This document shows positions 16,291-24,700 of a stretch of DNA of 64,000 nt, piece after piece. Source of the DNA: Actinoallomurus bryophytorum. Lineage in GTDB: Bacteria > Actinomycetota > Actinomycetes > Streptosporangiales > Streptosporangiaceae. Numbering within the stretch: position 1 is the stretch's first letter; each line of letters begins with the position of its first letter. The stretch is from the NCBI RefSeq assembly GCF_006716425.1, contig NZ_VFOZ01000001.1:7645237-7709236 (forward strand), read 5' to 3'. The notes below the pieces were generated by a model, which did no database searches, was not told the DNA's origin, and worked only from the letters and a program-made list of their open reading frames with translations. Position numbers and translations under genes: made by a program.

Positions 16291-17961
16291 ATGCCGCGAC
16301 GACCGTCTATGTCTCGTAAAGTATCGCTCTATCGGCTGGATTCGCGTCAGGATGATGAGCTTAGATCCCACATTCAGTCCAAGTATCTCGATGCAGAGGA
16401 GTTTCGCGCATGGGATGTCCTCGTCGCCGGGGTGGATGGACTCTTGGTTGCTGGGGTGATCGCGAGTTCATCGCCTAAATGGCTGTCGCACGTACAGTCG
16501 TTGGTGGACCTTTCCCCGGATCTGTCCAACAATACTTCTGCAGCGGTTCTGCTGGTGCCATATGAGAGATACGTCTACACCCTATCGTGGGGATTCGGCC
16601 ATTTGATCGTCGAGCCAGGCGATATCGATCCAGGATTTGGTCTGCGTTTCGCGCTACGCAGAGCCAATCCTGAACAAGTGCGGGCGCTTACCGTTCACAC
16701 CATGGACACGCTCGCCCGCACCGCACGCACGACGGTCCCGGGTGGTGCGACGCTGGACGCCTTCGGCATGGAGGAGATCGGCGAGATCGTCAGCCGGTTG
16801 GTCGGCCGTGTCTCTTCCGCAGGACTCACGGCAGCTCGTGGCAGCGGCAACGACGCCGTGACCATTCGCGGCGCCGATGGACTCAGCATCCCCCTAGGCC
16901 GTGAGGCCGAAGGGTTGCTCGCTGACCTCCGGTTCCTGCACACCGTCGTGGAACACGAGTCTCCTATCGCCGGCCTTGAGCACTTCGAGCAGACCAAGCC
17001 CCTCCGCTCGGGAGATCCTGCGGTCGAAACCTTGAAGGAGCGTCTCGCAGAGGCGCTGATACCCGGCGCGCAACGTATCGCGCTGAGCTGGCCTGCGGAG
17101 TGGGAAGAAGACTACGGCGAAGCTGACGGCTATTTCCTGGCCGGACTCGGACGGGGATGGGACGACCGGCCCGACACGCTGGAGCTGGAGCACCTCTTAG
17201 GTGCGCTCGCCGAACGGTCGTCCGAAACGCGTCTCGCGGCGCTCAAGCGAATCAAGATTCAGGCTCTCGATGCCAACGGTGGTGCCGTCAGCAGGGCGAT
17301 CTCCGGCGATAAGTGGATCACTTTTGAGGACGACCTGCACGGGCAGCGATACGTCTTTCACCAAGGACGCTGGTTCAACATTGGCAGTGCTTATCTCGAT
17401 ATGCTCCGCGGCAAGATATCGCGGATCTTCGCGCAACGGTCCATGCTTGAGCTTCCGGCCTGGCCGAAGACACAAAAGAAGAACGGCGTTGGTCCTGTAA
17501 TCGAACGTCGATACAACGAGTACGCGTCGGCGCAGAATGACTCTTTGCTGTGTCTTGATCGAAAACTCATTCGGACTGAACAGCATGATCGTGGCATCGA
17601 GGCTTGTGATCTCCTAGGCCCCGACAACGAGCTGATCCATGTAAAGCGATTGGGTGACTCCGTTTCGGCCAGCCATCTATTCAATCAGGCGACGGTATCC
17701 GCTGAAGCGCTACGCCGACAGGCAGACGCCCAGGAGAGCTTCCGTGCACGGGTGCGGGAGGTCAGTAATGGAGCACGAGATCTGCCCGAAGACTTCCGGC
17801 CACGAAAGGTTGTGCTGGCATTCGCCGAACGTGAGGCCACGCCACGTGCACTAATGACGTTCTCGCAGGTTACCCTCGCTCGATGCGCTCAGCGGATCGG
17901 TGAGCTTGACATGGACCTTGAGATCGTCGAGATCGGCGATTCTGAGGACCTGATCGAATGA
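16291..17961 (+). CDS. TIGR04141/DUF6119 family sporadically distributed protein
   Basis: A 556-residue protein matching the TIGR04141/DUF6119 pattern: LLVPYERYVYTLSWGFG near the N-terminus, RYVFHQGRWFNI in the middle, and the C-terminal core with LLCLDRKLI, IEACDLL (436-442), LIHVKR (448-453) and SHLFNQ (461-466). The family is scattered among bacteria and its activity is not established to my knowledge. The core has acidic residues followed by H-V-K and a downstream Gln, reminiscent of PD-(D/E)xK nucleases; this is my inference. The start ATG at 16291 is chosen because GGGGAGGA (16277-16284) lies 6 nt upstream. Codon use is less GC-biased than in the neighbours, supporting transfer. Confidence 0.8.
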   Translation: MPRRPSMSRKVSLYRLDSRQDDELRSHIQSKYLDAEEFRAWDVLVAGVDGLLVAGVIASSSPKWLSHVQSLVDLSPDLSNNTSAAVLLVPYERYVYTLSWGFGHLIVEPGDIDPGFGLRFALRRANPEQVRALTVHTMDTLARTARTTVPGGATLDAFGMEEIGEIVSRLVGRVSSAGLTAARGSGNDAVTIRGADGLSIPLGREAEGLLADLRFLHTVVEHESPIAGLEHFEQTKPLRSGDPAVETLKERLAEALIPGAQRIALSWPAEWEEDYGEADGYFLAGLGRGWDDRPDTLELEHLLGALAERSSETRLAALKRIKIQALDANGGAVSRAISGDKWITFEDDLHGQRYVFHQGRWFNIGSAYLDMLRGKISRIFAQRSMLELPAWPKTQKKNGVGPVIERRYNEYASAQNDSLLCLDRKLIRTEQHDRGIEACDLLGPDNELIHVKRLGDSVSASHLFNQATVSAEALRRQADAQESFRARVREVSNGARDLPEDFRPRKVVLAFAEREATPRALMTFSQVTLARCAQRIGELDMDLEIVEIGDSEDLIE

Positions 17962-18032
17962 CCGGCCGGGCCGAACAGCGGCTGGGGACGGGGGAGTGAC
18001 CTCCCGCGTGACGGTGCGATGGCGGCCTGCGG

Positions 18033-19637
18033 CTACAGGTCGGTGAGGTTCTCGCGGAGGAGGTCGGCGAGCCGGGTGCGGCGTGAGGGTTCCGGGCGGT
18101 CGCGTACGGCTTGGGCGAGTTCCGGTCCCGCGGCATGGACGATCGACAGATGGCGGCTCGCCCTCGTGAACGCGCCGACGACCAGCGGGCGCGTCAGGGA
18201 GCCTGCCGCCTCGCCGGGCAGGACGGCGACGACCGCGGCCCAGCGTGTGCCCTGGGCTCGGTGTACGGTCACCGCCCAGCCGTGCCGCAGCGCCACCGCC
18301 GGCACCGATGCCGTACCGGAGGGAAAAGTGACCTCGACGGCATCCGAGTCCGGCTTCGCCGCGACGACCGTCCCGAACTCTCCGGCCGCCGCCTGCGGCA
18401 GGTCGGTCACCGCCACCACGCGGTCGCCCGGGTCGTACGGGCCCGGACCCGCGTTCAGGCGTTCCTTGAGTGCCAGGTTCAGCGCGTTCACGCCGGCCTC
18501 GCCGCGCTGGGCGGGCGTGACCACCAAGGTCTCCTCGGCCGGGATACCGAGGGCACGGGGGATCGAGTCCGTGACGAGCTGCACGGCGCGGTGCGCCGCC
18601 TCGCGTGCCTCGCCGGCCGGCACGATCACCACCGTGCGGTCCGACGGGTCCACGCGCAGGAGTTCGCCCGAGCGTGCCGCGGCGGCGACGCGCTCGATCG
18701 CGCCGCCTGGGGAGCGCTCGAGGTCGGCGACGGGGATCACGCCGGAGGCGATCACGTCGCCGAACACGCGGCCCGGCGTACGCGGTGACGGTGCCGCCGG
18801 GTCGCCGGCCAGCACCAGGTGGGTGCCGTCCATGCAGGCGTCTACCAGGGCGGCGGCGCGTTCGACGTCCAGGAAGTTGGCCTCGGTGACGACGACGATG
18901 TCGGCCTCCAGCGGCTGCTCGACGCCGCGGCCGTATCCGTCCGCACCCGGCTCGAGCAGGCGGTGCACCGACAGGGAACCACCCGCGGCGCGCGCCGCCC
19001 GGTCGGTGGCCGCGGTCACGATGACGGCCGCGCCGCCCGCCAGCGCCCGTACGGTCTCCTCGACCGCCTCCAGGGGACCGGTGAGCAGGGACACGCCGTG
19101 CTCGAACACCGTGGCGGGCACGCCCTCGGCGGGAGGCAGCGGGTCGGCGGTCGCGGTCAGGCGCGCCAGGCCCTCGGCGACGGTGTCCTCGGCGGTCGTC
19201 AGGCCGGCCAGGCCGAGCAGCTCGGTCTCGGACTCCTCGTCCATGATGGCGACGATCTCCCCGGCGCCGATCGCGCCGCGTACCGCCTCGACGGCGTCGC
19301 CCGGGTCGTAGGCCTCCAGGGCCGCCAGCAGCGTCTTGGCGGGCGTCACGGTGTGACCGTCGCCGGCGGCGCGCAGCAGGACGTGCCCGGCCAGCGCTCC
19401 GGCGCGGCGCGGGTCCTGTGGCCCCGCGTCGGGGCCGAGCAGCCGGCGCGCGAAGAAGTCGGCCTGCTCGGGCCGTACGCCGGGCACGCTCAGGAGCCGC
19501 CACGGATTGTCGCGCAGCTCCCTGGCGGCACCCGCGCCGAGACGCGCGAGCACGTCATGGGCGAGTCGCAGCGGAACCTCGGCGGACGCGAACAACTCGA
19601 CCAGGTCCGAAGGAAGACCGAAGGATGTGTCATTCAT
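18033..19637 (-). CDS. RecD2-like helix-hairpin-helix protein with degenerate helicase motifs
   Basis: A 534-residue protein with the architecture of RecD2/TraA superfamily 1 helicases but eroded ATPase motifs. The N-terminal ~65 residues form an HhH-like region (NPWRLLSVPGVRPEQADFF). Where the Walker A GGPGTGKT should be, it reads LLTGPLEAVEETVRAL (184-199), with no P-loop Lys. The Walker B position has VVVTEANFLD (248-257) rather than VxDEASMxD. Other motifs persist: LVLAGDP (274-280), GRVFGDVIASGVIPV, LVVTPAQRG and AVTVHRAQGTRWAAVV (455-470). It probably binds DNA or partners without ATP-driven unwinding. A TAGGGT -10 box lies about 12 nt upstream of the start. Confidence 0.75.
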   Translation of the reverse strand: MNDTSFGLPSDLVELFASAEVPLRLAHDVLARLGAGAARELRDNPWRLLSVPGVRPEQADFFARRLLGPDAGPQDPRRAGALAGHVLLRAAGDGHTVTPAKTLLAALEAYDPGDAVEAVRGAIGAGEIVAIMDEESETELLGLAGLTTAEDTVAEGLARLTATADPLPPAEGVPATVFEHGVSLLTGPLEAVEETVRALAGGAAVIVTAATDRAARAAGGSLSVHRLLEPGADGYGRGVEQPLEADIVVVTEANFLDVERAAALVDACMDGTHLVLAGDPAAPSPRTPGRVFGDVIASGVIPVADLERSPGGAIERVAAAARSGELLRVDPSDRTVVIVPAGEAREAAHRAVQLVTDSIPRALGIPAEETLVVTPAQRGEAGVNALNLALKERLNAGPGPYDPGDRVVAVTDLPQAAAGEFGTVVAAKPDSDAVEVTFPSGTASVPAVALRHGWAVTVHRAQGTRWAAVVAVLPGEAAGSLTRPLVVGAFTRASRHLSIVHAAGPELAQAVRDRPEPSRRTRLADLLRENLTDL

Positions 19638-19706
19638 CGACGGTCACCCTATGACGTCACCCGTACCGCGCGCTCAAGACCATGCCAGGCGGCCGAAGAT
19701 CGGACG

Positions 19707-20651
19707 TCAGTCGTCCTCGGTGGACACGTCGTCCAGGGCGTCGCGGATCTCGTCCGGCAGCGTGATCTCCTCGGCCTGGAGGATGACGGCGAGCTGCCCC
19801 GCCGTACGCGCCCCGACGATCGGCGCCACCACGCCGGGCTGGTCGCGTACCCAGCTCAGCGCGACCGCCAGCGGCGACACGCCGAGGCCCTCGGCCGCCG
19901 TCGAGACCGACTCCACGATCCGCCCGCCGCGTTCGTTGAGGTAGGGCTGTACGAAGTCGGCGTAGTGCGGGGCGGCCGCGCGCGAGTCGGCCGGGATGCC
20001 CGTACGGTACTTGCCGGTAAGGACCCCGCGGCCCAGCGGAGACCAGGGGAGTATCCCCACTCCCAGCTCCTGCGCCGCCGGCACCACGTCGTCCTCCACG
20101 TCGCGCCGCAGCAGGGAGTACTCCACCTGCGTGGACACGATCGGGGTACGGCCCGGCCAGGCGCGCTGCCAGGTGGCCGCCGTGGCGAGCTGCCACGCGG
20201 CGTAGTTCGACACCCCTACGTAACGCGCGCGGCCCGATGTGACCGCCTCGTCCAGGGCCGACAGCGTCTCCTCCAGCGGCGTACCGGGGTCGTACGCGTG
20301 CAGCTGCCACAGGTCGACGTGGTCCACGCCGAGCCGCTCGAGTGAGGCGTCGAGCGCGCGCAGGAGGTGGCGGCGTGACGCGTCGCGTGCGCCCTCGGCG
20401 GTCAGCACCGCCTTTGTGGCGATCACCACATCTTCGCGGTCGACCACGTCGCGGACCAGGTCTCCGATCACGCGCTCGCTGTCGCCCCCGCAGTAGACGT
20501 CCGCGGTGTCCAGTAGATTGCCGCCGGCCCCCACGAACGTGGCGAGCTGGTCGGCGGCGTCCTCGGCGTCGGTGTCGCCGCCCCACGTCATCGTGCCCAG
20601 GCCGATGCGGGAAACGGAGAGGCCGCTCCGGCCGAGGTGACGCTGTTCCAT
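19707..20651 (-). CDS. Aldo/keto reductase
   Basis: A 314-residue NADPH-dependent aldo/keto reductase of the YghZ/Tas-like (AKR11-13) type. It has the N-terminal GRSGLSVSRIGLGTMTWG, catalytic Asp/Tyr in NLLDTADVY, Lys in DVVIATKAV, His in YLWQLH-equivalent DLWQLHAYD, and the cofactor end VAPIVGARTAGQL. The substrate is unknown. It is divergent from uppP and separated from the RecD2-like gene by about 70 bp. A second family member lies at 50018-50944 but is not closely similar outside the motifs. Confidence 0.9.
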   Translation of the reverse strand: MEQRHLGRSGLSVSRIGLGTMTWGGDTDAEDAADQLATFVGAGGNLLDTADVYCGGDSERVIGDLVRDVVDREDVVIATKAVLTAEGARDASRRHLLRALDASLERLGVDHVDLWQLHAYDPGTPLEETLSALDEAVTSGRARYVGVSNYAAWQLATAATWQRAWPGRTPIVSTQVEYSLLRRDVEDDVVPAAQELGVGILPWSPLGRGVLTGKYRTGIPADSRAAAPHYADFVQPYLNERGGRIVESVSTAAEGLGVSPLAVALSWVRDQPGVVAPIVGARTAGQLAVILQAEEITLPDEIRDALDDVSTEDD

Positions 20652-20708
20652 GCCTGCGGAGCGTATCGGGCGCGGAGTGGTTCGTCCTCATGCACCCATC
20701 CGGCTCGC

Positions 20709-20714
20709 TAGGCT
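20709..20714 (+). promoter_or_regulatory. Predicted -10 box of uppP
   Basis: TAGGCT lies about 65 bp upstream of the uppP GTG, giving a leader of roughly 58 nt that carries a Shine-Dalgarno site (GAAGGAGAT, 20762-20770). This contrasts with the many predicted leaderless genes nearby. Confidence 0.35.
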
Positions 20715-20779
20715 GCCTGGGTCACTCGAACAGCGAAACATCGCCCGGTCACGAGGCGATCGAAGGAGATTCCGCACCC

Positions 20780-21598
20780 GTGAACTTCGTGCAAGCGACC
20801 GTGCTCGGAGTCGTCCAGGGACTCACGGAGTTCCTGCCGATCTCGAGCTCGGCCCATCTCCTGATCGTGCCGCGACTGCTCAAGTGGAAGGACCCGGGCG
20901 CGGCCTTCACGGCGGTGATCCAGCTGGGCACCATGCTCGCGGTCCTCATCTACTTCTGGCGCGACATCGTCCGCATCGTCTCGACATGGTTCCGCAGCCT
21001 GTTCGACAAGGAGCTCCGCCACCACCTCGACGCACGGATGGGCTGGTACGTCGGCCTGGGCACGATCCCGGTCTCCGTGGTCGGCCTGGTCTTCAACCAC
21101 GCCATCGAGGGCCCGGCCCGCAACCTGTGGATCAACGCGGGCTCGCTGATCGTGATGGGCATCGTGCTGCTGATCGCCGAGTGGGCGGCCCGGCAGAAGC
21201 GCGAGATCGGCGACCTCAACATGCGCGACGGCCTGATCATCGGCGGCTTCCAGTGCCTCGCCCTGATCCCGGGCTCGTCGCGGTCCGGCTCGACGATCAC
21301 CGGTGGCCTCTTCCTCGGCTACACCCGTGAGGCGGCCGCGCGTTACTCCTTCCTCCTGTCGATCCCGGCCGTCGTCCTGTCCGGCCTGTTCGAGCTGCGC
21401 AAGGTCGGCGACGGCTCGATGCCGATCGCGGGCACGGCCGTCGCCACCGTTGTCTCGTTCGTCGTCGGGTACGCCTCGATCGCCTGGCTGCTGAAGTTTC
21501 TCGTCCGCCACTCGACCCTGGTGTTCGTCTACTACCGGGTCGCGCTGGGCGGCATCCTGTTCGGCCTGCTCGCCGCGGGCGCCATCGCCGCCACCTGA
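20780..21598 (+). CDS. uppP: Undecaprenyl-diphosphatase UppP/BacA
   Basis: A 272-residue polytopic membrane phosphatase that recycles undecaprenyl diphosphate to the monophosphate for peptidoglycan and wall polymer synthesis; in other bacteria it confers bacitracin tolerance. The diagnostic motifs are present: GLTEFLPISSSAHL near the N-terminus and IPGSSRSGSTITG in the middle, with the catalytic Glu/His/Arg set. The GTG start follows GAAGGAGAT at 9 nt. The gene order uppP-(corA)-histidine phosphatase-DUF3090-SCO1664 family resembles the order I recall around M. tuberculosis Rv2136c-Rv2133c. Confidence 0.95.
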   Translation: MNFVQATVLGVVQGLTEFLPISSSAHLLIVPRLLKWKDPGAAFTAVIQLGTMLAVLIYFWRDIVRIVSTWFRSLFDKELRHHLDARMGWYVGLGTIPVSVVGLVFNHAIEGPARNLWINAGSLIVMGIVLLIAEWAARQKREIGDLNMRDGLIIGGFQCLALIPGSSRSGSTITGGLFLGYTREAAARYSFLLSIPAVVLSGLFELRKVGDGSMPIAGTAVATVVSFVVGYASIAWLLKFLVRHSTLVFVYYRVALGGILFGLLAAGAIAAT

Positions 21599-21611
21599 CG
21601 CCCCGGAGGAC

Positions 21612-22625
21612 CTACAGCCAGCCGCTCTTGCGGAACCAGCGGTACAGCGTGGCGCAGATGCCGACGATGGCCACCACCGCGGCCGGGTAGCCCCACCACT
21701 CCGTCAGTCCGGGCATGTGCGTGAAGTTCATGCCGTACGCGCCGGTGACCAACGTGGGCACGGCCAGGATCGCCGCCCAGGCGGAGATCTTGCGCATGTC
21801 CTCGTTCTGCTGCATGCCGACCTGGGCGAGGTGCGCGTTCAGCACGTTCGTCAGGAGCTCGTTGTGGGAGTCGACCTGCTCGTCGACGCGCAGCAGATGG
21901 TCCAGGACGTCGCGGAAGTACTCCGTCGTGCCGGGGGCGACGCTGACCCGGCCCTTCACGATGTCCTGCAGCACCGGGACGAGCGGGTCCTCGGCGCCGC
22001 GGAACTCCAGCACCTCGCGCTTGAGCTCGTAGATGTTCTCGGTGACCGTGGTCCGCTGGGTGGAGAAGACCCGGCGCTCCAGCTCGATGATGTCGATCTC
22101 GACCTCGTGGGCGATCGCGCCGTACCGGTCCACGATCTCGTCCAGGACCGTGTAGAGGACCGCGCTGGGCCCGTGGTGGAGCAGCTCCTTGTCGGCCTCC
22201 AAACGCTGGCGTACGGCCTTGAGCGGCGCGCCCTCGCCGTGCCGGACGGTGATGACGAAGTCCTTGCCGACGAACAGCATGATCTCGCCGACCTCGATGT
22301 CGGAGCTCGCGTCGACGTAGTTCAGGGTCTTGACCACCACGAAGAGCGTGTCGCCGTAGCGCTCCAGCTTCGGGCGCTGATGGGCGTTGACCGCGTCCTC
22401 GATCGCCAGGGGGTGCAGCTGCAGCTCGCCGGCGACCTGGTCGAACTCCTCGGTGGTCGGCTCGTGCAGGCCGATCCACATGAAGGCGTCGCCGACCTCG
22501 CGTGCCGAGTCCAGGGCGTCGCTCAGGTCGCCCTGGACGTCGTCGCGGACGCCTTTCCGATAGATGGCGCAATCCATGATCATGAGGACATTGTCCCGGG
22601 TGAGGGGCTGACGGGGATCCAACAT
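21612..22625 (-). CDS. corA: CorA-family magnesium/cobalt channel
   Basis: A 337-residue divalent cation channel. The large cytosolic N-terminal domain is rich in acidic residues, and two C-terminal membrane helices are joined by the signature GMN (residues 298-300, YGMNFTHMP), which forms the selectivity filter of the pentamer. The C-terminus YRWFRKSGWL is normal for the family. It is convergent with uppP with only a 13-nt gap and divergent from the histidine phosphatase gene. The ATG at 22625 is the annotated start; an internal ATG 13 codons later (MIMDCAIYRKG) would also give a good family N-terminus. Confidence 0.93.
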   Translation of the reverse strand: MLDPRQPLTRDNVLMIMDCAIYRKGVRDDVQGDLSDALDSAREVGDAFMWIGLHEPTTEEFDQVAGELQLHPLAIEDAVNAHQRPKLERYGDTLFVVVKTLNYVDASSDIEVGEIMLFVGKDFVITVRHGEGAPLKAVRQRLEADKELLHHGPSAVLYTVLDEIVDRYGAIAHEVEIDIIELERRVFSTQRTTVTENIYELKREVLEFRGAEDPLVPVLQDIVKGRVSVAPGTTEYFRDVLDHLLRVDEQVDSHNELLTNVLNAHLAQVGMQQNEDMRKISAWAAILAVPTLVTGAYGMNFTHMPGLTEWWGYPAAVVAIVGICATLYRWFRKSGWL

Positions 22626-22670
22626 GACCTACCCGTGACCTTCGGCGTCAATCACCGGCGGATGTCCGGC

Positions 22671-22676
22671 TACAGT
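22671..22676 (+). promoter_or_regulatory. Predicted -10 box of histidine phosphatase gene
   Basis: TACAGT ends 7 nt before the GTG at 22684 with no Shine-Dalgarno site between, so the mRNA is predicted to begin at the start codon. Confidence 0.4.
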
Positions 22677-22683
22677 TCACGAC

Positions 22684-23346
22684 GTGGCAACTCTCCTCTT
22701 GGTGCGTCACGGGTTGACCGAGATGACCGGACCGGTGCTGGCCGGCTGGACACCCGAAGTGCACCTGAACGAGCGCGGCCGTACGCAGGCCGCCGAGCTC
22801 GCGGCACGGCTCGCGCCGGTCCCGCTGGACCTGGTCGTGGCGAGCCCCCTGGACCGCTGCCAGGAGACCGCGCAGGCCGTGGTGGCCGGGCGCGACGGCC
22901 TCCAGGTGCAGACCGATGACCGGTTCGGCGAGGTCAGGTACGGCGACTGGACCGGCCGTCCCCTCGAAGAGCTGGCCAAGGAGGACCTCTGGAAGGTCGT
23001 CCAGGCCCATCCCAGCGCGGTCCGCTTCCCCGGCGGCGAGGCGATGGCCGACGCCCAGCACCGCGCCGTGACCGCCGTACGCGAGTGGAACGACGGCCTC
23101 AAACCGGACGCGACGTTCCTCGTGTGCAGCCACGGCGACATCATCAAGTCGATCGTCGCCGACGCCCTGGGGTTGCACCTGGACCAGTTCCAGCGCATCC
23201 AGGCCGATCCGGCGTCCGTCACCGTGATCCGTTACACCGAGATGCGTCCCTTCGTGGTCCGCCTGAACGACAACGGCGGGAAAGTCGACGATCTTCTTGC
23301 GAAGTCCGGCCAGGACAGTGACGCGCCGGTCGGTGGCGGAGCGTAG
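22684..23346 (+). CDS. Histidine phosphatase, MSMEG_4193-like
   Basis: A 220-residue phosphoglycerate-mutase-superfamily phosphatase. The catalytic N-terminal motif LVRHGLTE is present, with the second His in VCSHGDIIK and Arg in DRCQET. It belongs to the group annotated as MSMEG_4193-type phosphomutases, always found near DUF3090 and mshC in actinobacteria; the substrate is unknown. The GTG start is preceded only by a -10 box. The stop TAG is itself part of the TAGGGT -10 box of the next gene, so downstream genes can be transcribed separately. Confidence 0.9.
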   Translation: MATLLLVRHGLTEMTGPVLAGWTPEVHLNERGRTQAAELAARLAPVPLDLVVASPLDRCQETAQAVVAGRDGLQVQTDDRFGEVRYGDWTGRPLEELAKEDLWKVVQAHPSAVRFPGGEAMADAQHRAVTAVREWNDGLKPDATFLVCSHGDIIKSIVADALGLHLDQFQRIQADPASVTVIRYTEMRPFVVRLNDNGGKVDDLLAKSGQDSDAPVGGGA

Positions 23347-23349
23347 GGT
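23344..23349 (+). promoter_or_regulatory. Predicted -10 box of DUF3090 gene
   Basis: TAGGGT overlaps the stop codon of the preceding gene and ends 7 nt before the ATG at 23357. No Shine-Dalgarno site is seen, so a leaderless start is predicted. Confidence 0.4.
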
Positions 23350-23356
23350 CGTCCTC

Positions 23357-23905
23357 ATGCCGGTCATCGCATACGACATGCCCGAAAGGTTTGTGGCGGG
23401 CACCGTTGGCCAGCCTGGCGACCGCACCTTCTTTCTGCAGGCTCGGGCGGGACGCCGCGTCACGAGTGTGGGCCTGGAGAAGTTCCAGGTCACGCTGCTG
23501 GCAGAGCGTCTTGAGGAGCTGCTCGACGAGGTGTTGCGCCAAGGCGGCGCCGCCGCGGTCCCGGCGGTCGCGCCGGTGGAGCTGCACGACGACGAGCCCC
23601 TCGAACAGCCGATCGAGGAGGAGTTTCGCGTCGGCACGATGGCGCTCGCCTGGGATCCCGAGGACGAACGGGTCGTTATCGAGGCCCAGGAGGTCACGGA
23701 GGGTGAGGACGACGAAGCCGAGATCGGCAGCGAGGATCCCGCCGTCGTGGTGCTCCGCGTACGGATCACCGCCGGCCAGGCCCGCGCCTTCGCCGAACGA
23801 GCGCTGAAGATCGTCGCGGCCGGTCGCCCGCCCTGCCCGCTGTGCGGGCTCCCCTTGGACGCCCAGGGCCACGTCTGCCCCCGTCAGAACGGCCACCTTG
23901 GCTGA
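23357..23905 (+). CDS. DUF3090 family protein with C-terminal zinc-ribbon-like motif
   Basis: A 182-residue conserved actinobacterial protein of unknown function. The N-terminal part begins MPVIAYDMPERFVAGTVG and includes RTFFLQARAGRRVTSVGLEK. A very acidic linker (EGEDDEAEIGSED) follows. The C-terminus CPLCGLPLDAQGHVCPR has three Cys and a His, suggesting a small zinc site. The longer in-frame upstream start would overlap the previous gene by about 50 nt and lacks support; ATG 23357 has the -10 box at the usual 7 nt. Conserved linkage with the phosphatase, SCO1664-family and mshC genes suggests a shared but unknown process. Confidence 0.9.
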   Translation: MPVIAYDMPERFVAGTVGQPGDRTFFLQARAGRRVTSVGLEKFQVTLLAERLEELLDEVLRQGGAAAVPAVAPVELHDDEPLEQPIEEEFRVGTMALAWDPEDERVVIEAQEVTEGEDDEAEIGSEDPAVVVLRVRITAGQARAFAERALKIVAAGRPPCPLCGLPLDAQGHVCPRQNGHLG

Positions 23906-23932
23906 AATGTCGATCGCACGGACACTAGAGCC

Positions 23933-24697
23933 ATGAGTCAGCCCTCCCGGTACGGCGTCGGTGGTGACGGTTCGGTCGGCCCGGCCGACACCGAGACCGC
24001 CATCAGCCTGCTGCAGCATGGTGAGATCAGCATCGAGGGGCGGCTCGTCCAGGCGAGCAACGCGACGCTGTACTGCGGGATCTCGCTCGACGGCATCCAG
24101 GCGAACTGCGTCTACAAACCCATCTCCGGCGAACGCCCGCTGTGGGACTTCCCGGACGGCACGCTGGCCGGCCGCGAGGTCTCCGCGTACGTCATCTCCG
24201 AGCAGATGGGCTGGGGCGTCGTGCCGCCCACGGTCCACCGCGACGGCCCGTTCGGGCCCGGCATGGTCCAGCTGTGGATCGACCACGACACCGACGTCGA
24301 CCTGCTGGCCCTCTCCCGCGGAGACGACCCCGCCGTACGCCGCATGGCCGTCTTCGACGCCGTGGTCAACAACGCCGATCGCAAGATCGGGCACCTGCTG
24401 CCGACCACCTCGGGTCACGTGTACGGCTGCGACCACGGTGTCTGCTTCTCGGACGAGTACAAGCTCCGCACCGTGCTGTGGCAGTGGCGCGGCAAGGACC
24501 TCACCGACGAGGCGGTCGAAGGGCTGCAGCGACTCCGCCACGCCTTCGGGCGCGACGGCCTCACGTCGAGGCTGACCGGCCTGCTCAACGCCGAAGAGGT
24601 CCAGGCCACGGTGGGCCGCGTCGAGCTCATGCTCAAGCACCGCATCCACCCCTACCCCCCAGAGGACTGGCCCGCCATCCCCTGGCCGCCCGTGTAG
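23933..24697 (+). CDS. SCO1664 family protein (PI3/4-kinase-like fold)
   Basis: A 254-residue protein of the SCO1664 family, distantly related to phosphatidylinositol 3/4-kinase-like ATP-binding folds. Supporting segments are NCVYKPISGERPLWDFPDG (the Lys-containing strand), RREVSAY-like GREVSAYVISEQMGWG, and the catalytic-loop-like FDAVVNNADRKIGHLLP followed by YGCDHGVCF (His-Asp/Gly metal site). This mirrors kinases whose catalytic N and D residues follow such a pattern. The substrate is unknown. It sits in the conserved block between DUF3090 and mshC, and the NRDE gene starts 3 nt after its stop. Confidence 0.88.
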   Translation: MSQPSRYGVGGDGSVGPADTETAISLLQHGEISIEGRLVQASNATLYCGISLDGIQANCVYKPISGERPLWDFPDGTLAGREVSAYVISEQMGWGVVPPTVHRDGPFGPGMVQLWIDHDTDVDLLALSRGDDPAVRRMAVFDAVVNNADRKIGHLLPTTSGHVYGCDHGVCFSDEYKLRTVLWQWRGKDLTDEAVEGLQRLRHAFGRDGLTSRLTGLLNAEEVQATVGRVELMLKHRIHPYPPEDWPAIPWPPV

Positions 24698-24700
24698 CCC

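Noticed and set aside
15958-20700. Complete restriction-modification or other named defence system
   Set aside because: No methyltransferase, specificity subunit, Cas, toxin or antitoxin gene is recognisable around the DUF6119 and RecD2-like genes; only a possible defence association remains.
23297-23356. Upstream start for the DUF3090 protein
   Set aside because: It would overlap the phosphatase gene by about 50 nt and add sequence not typical of the family, while ATG 23357 has a well-placed -10 box.
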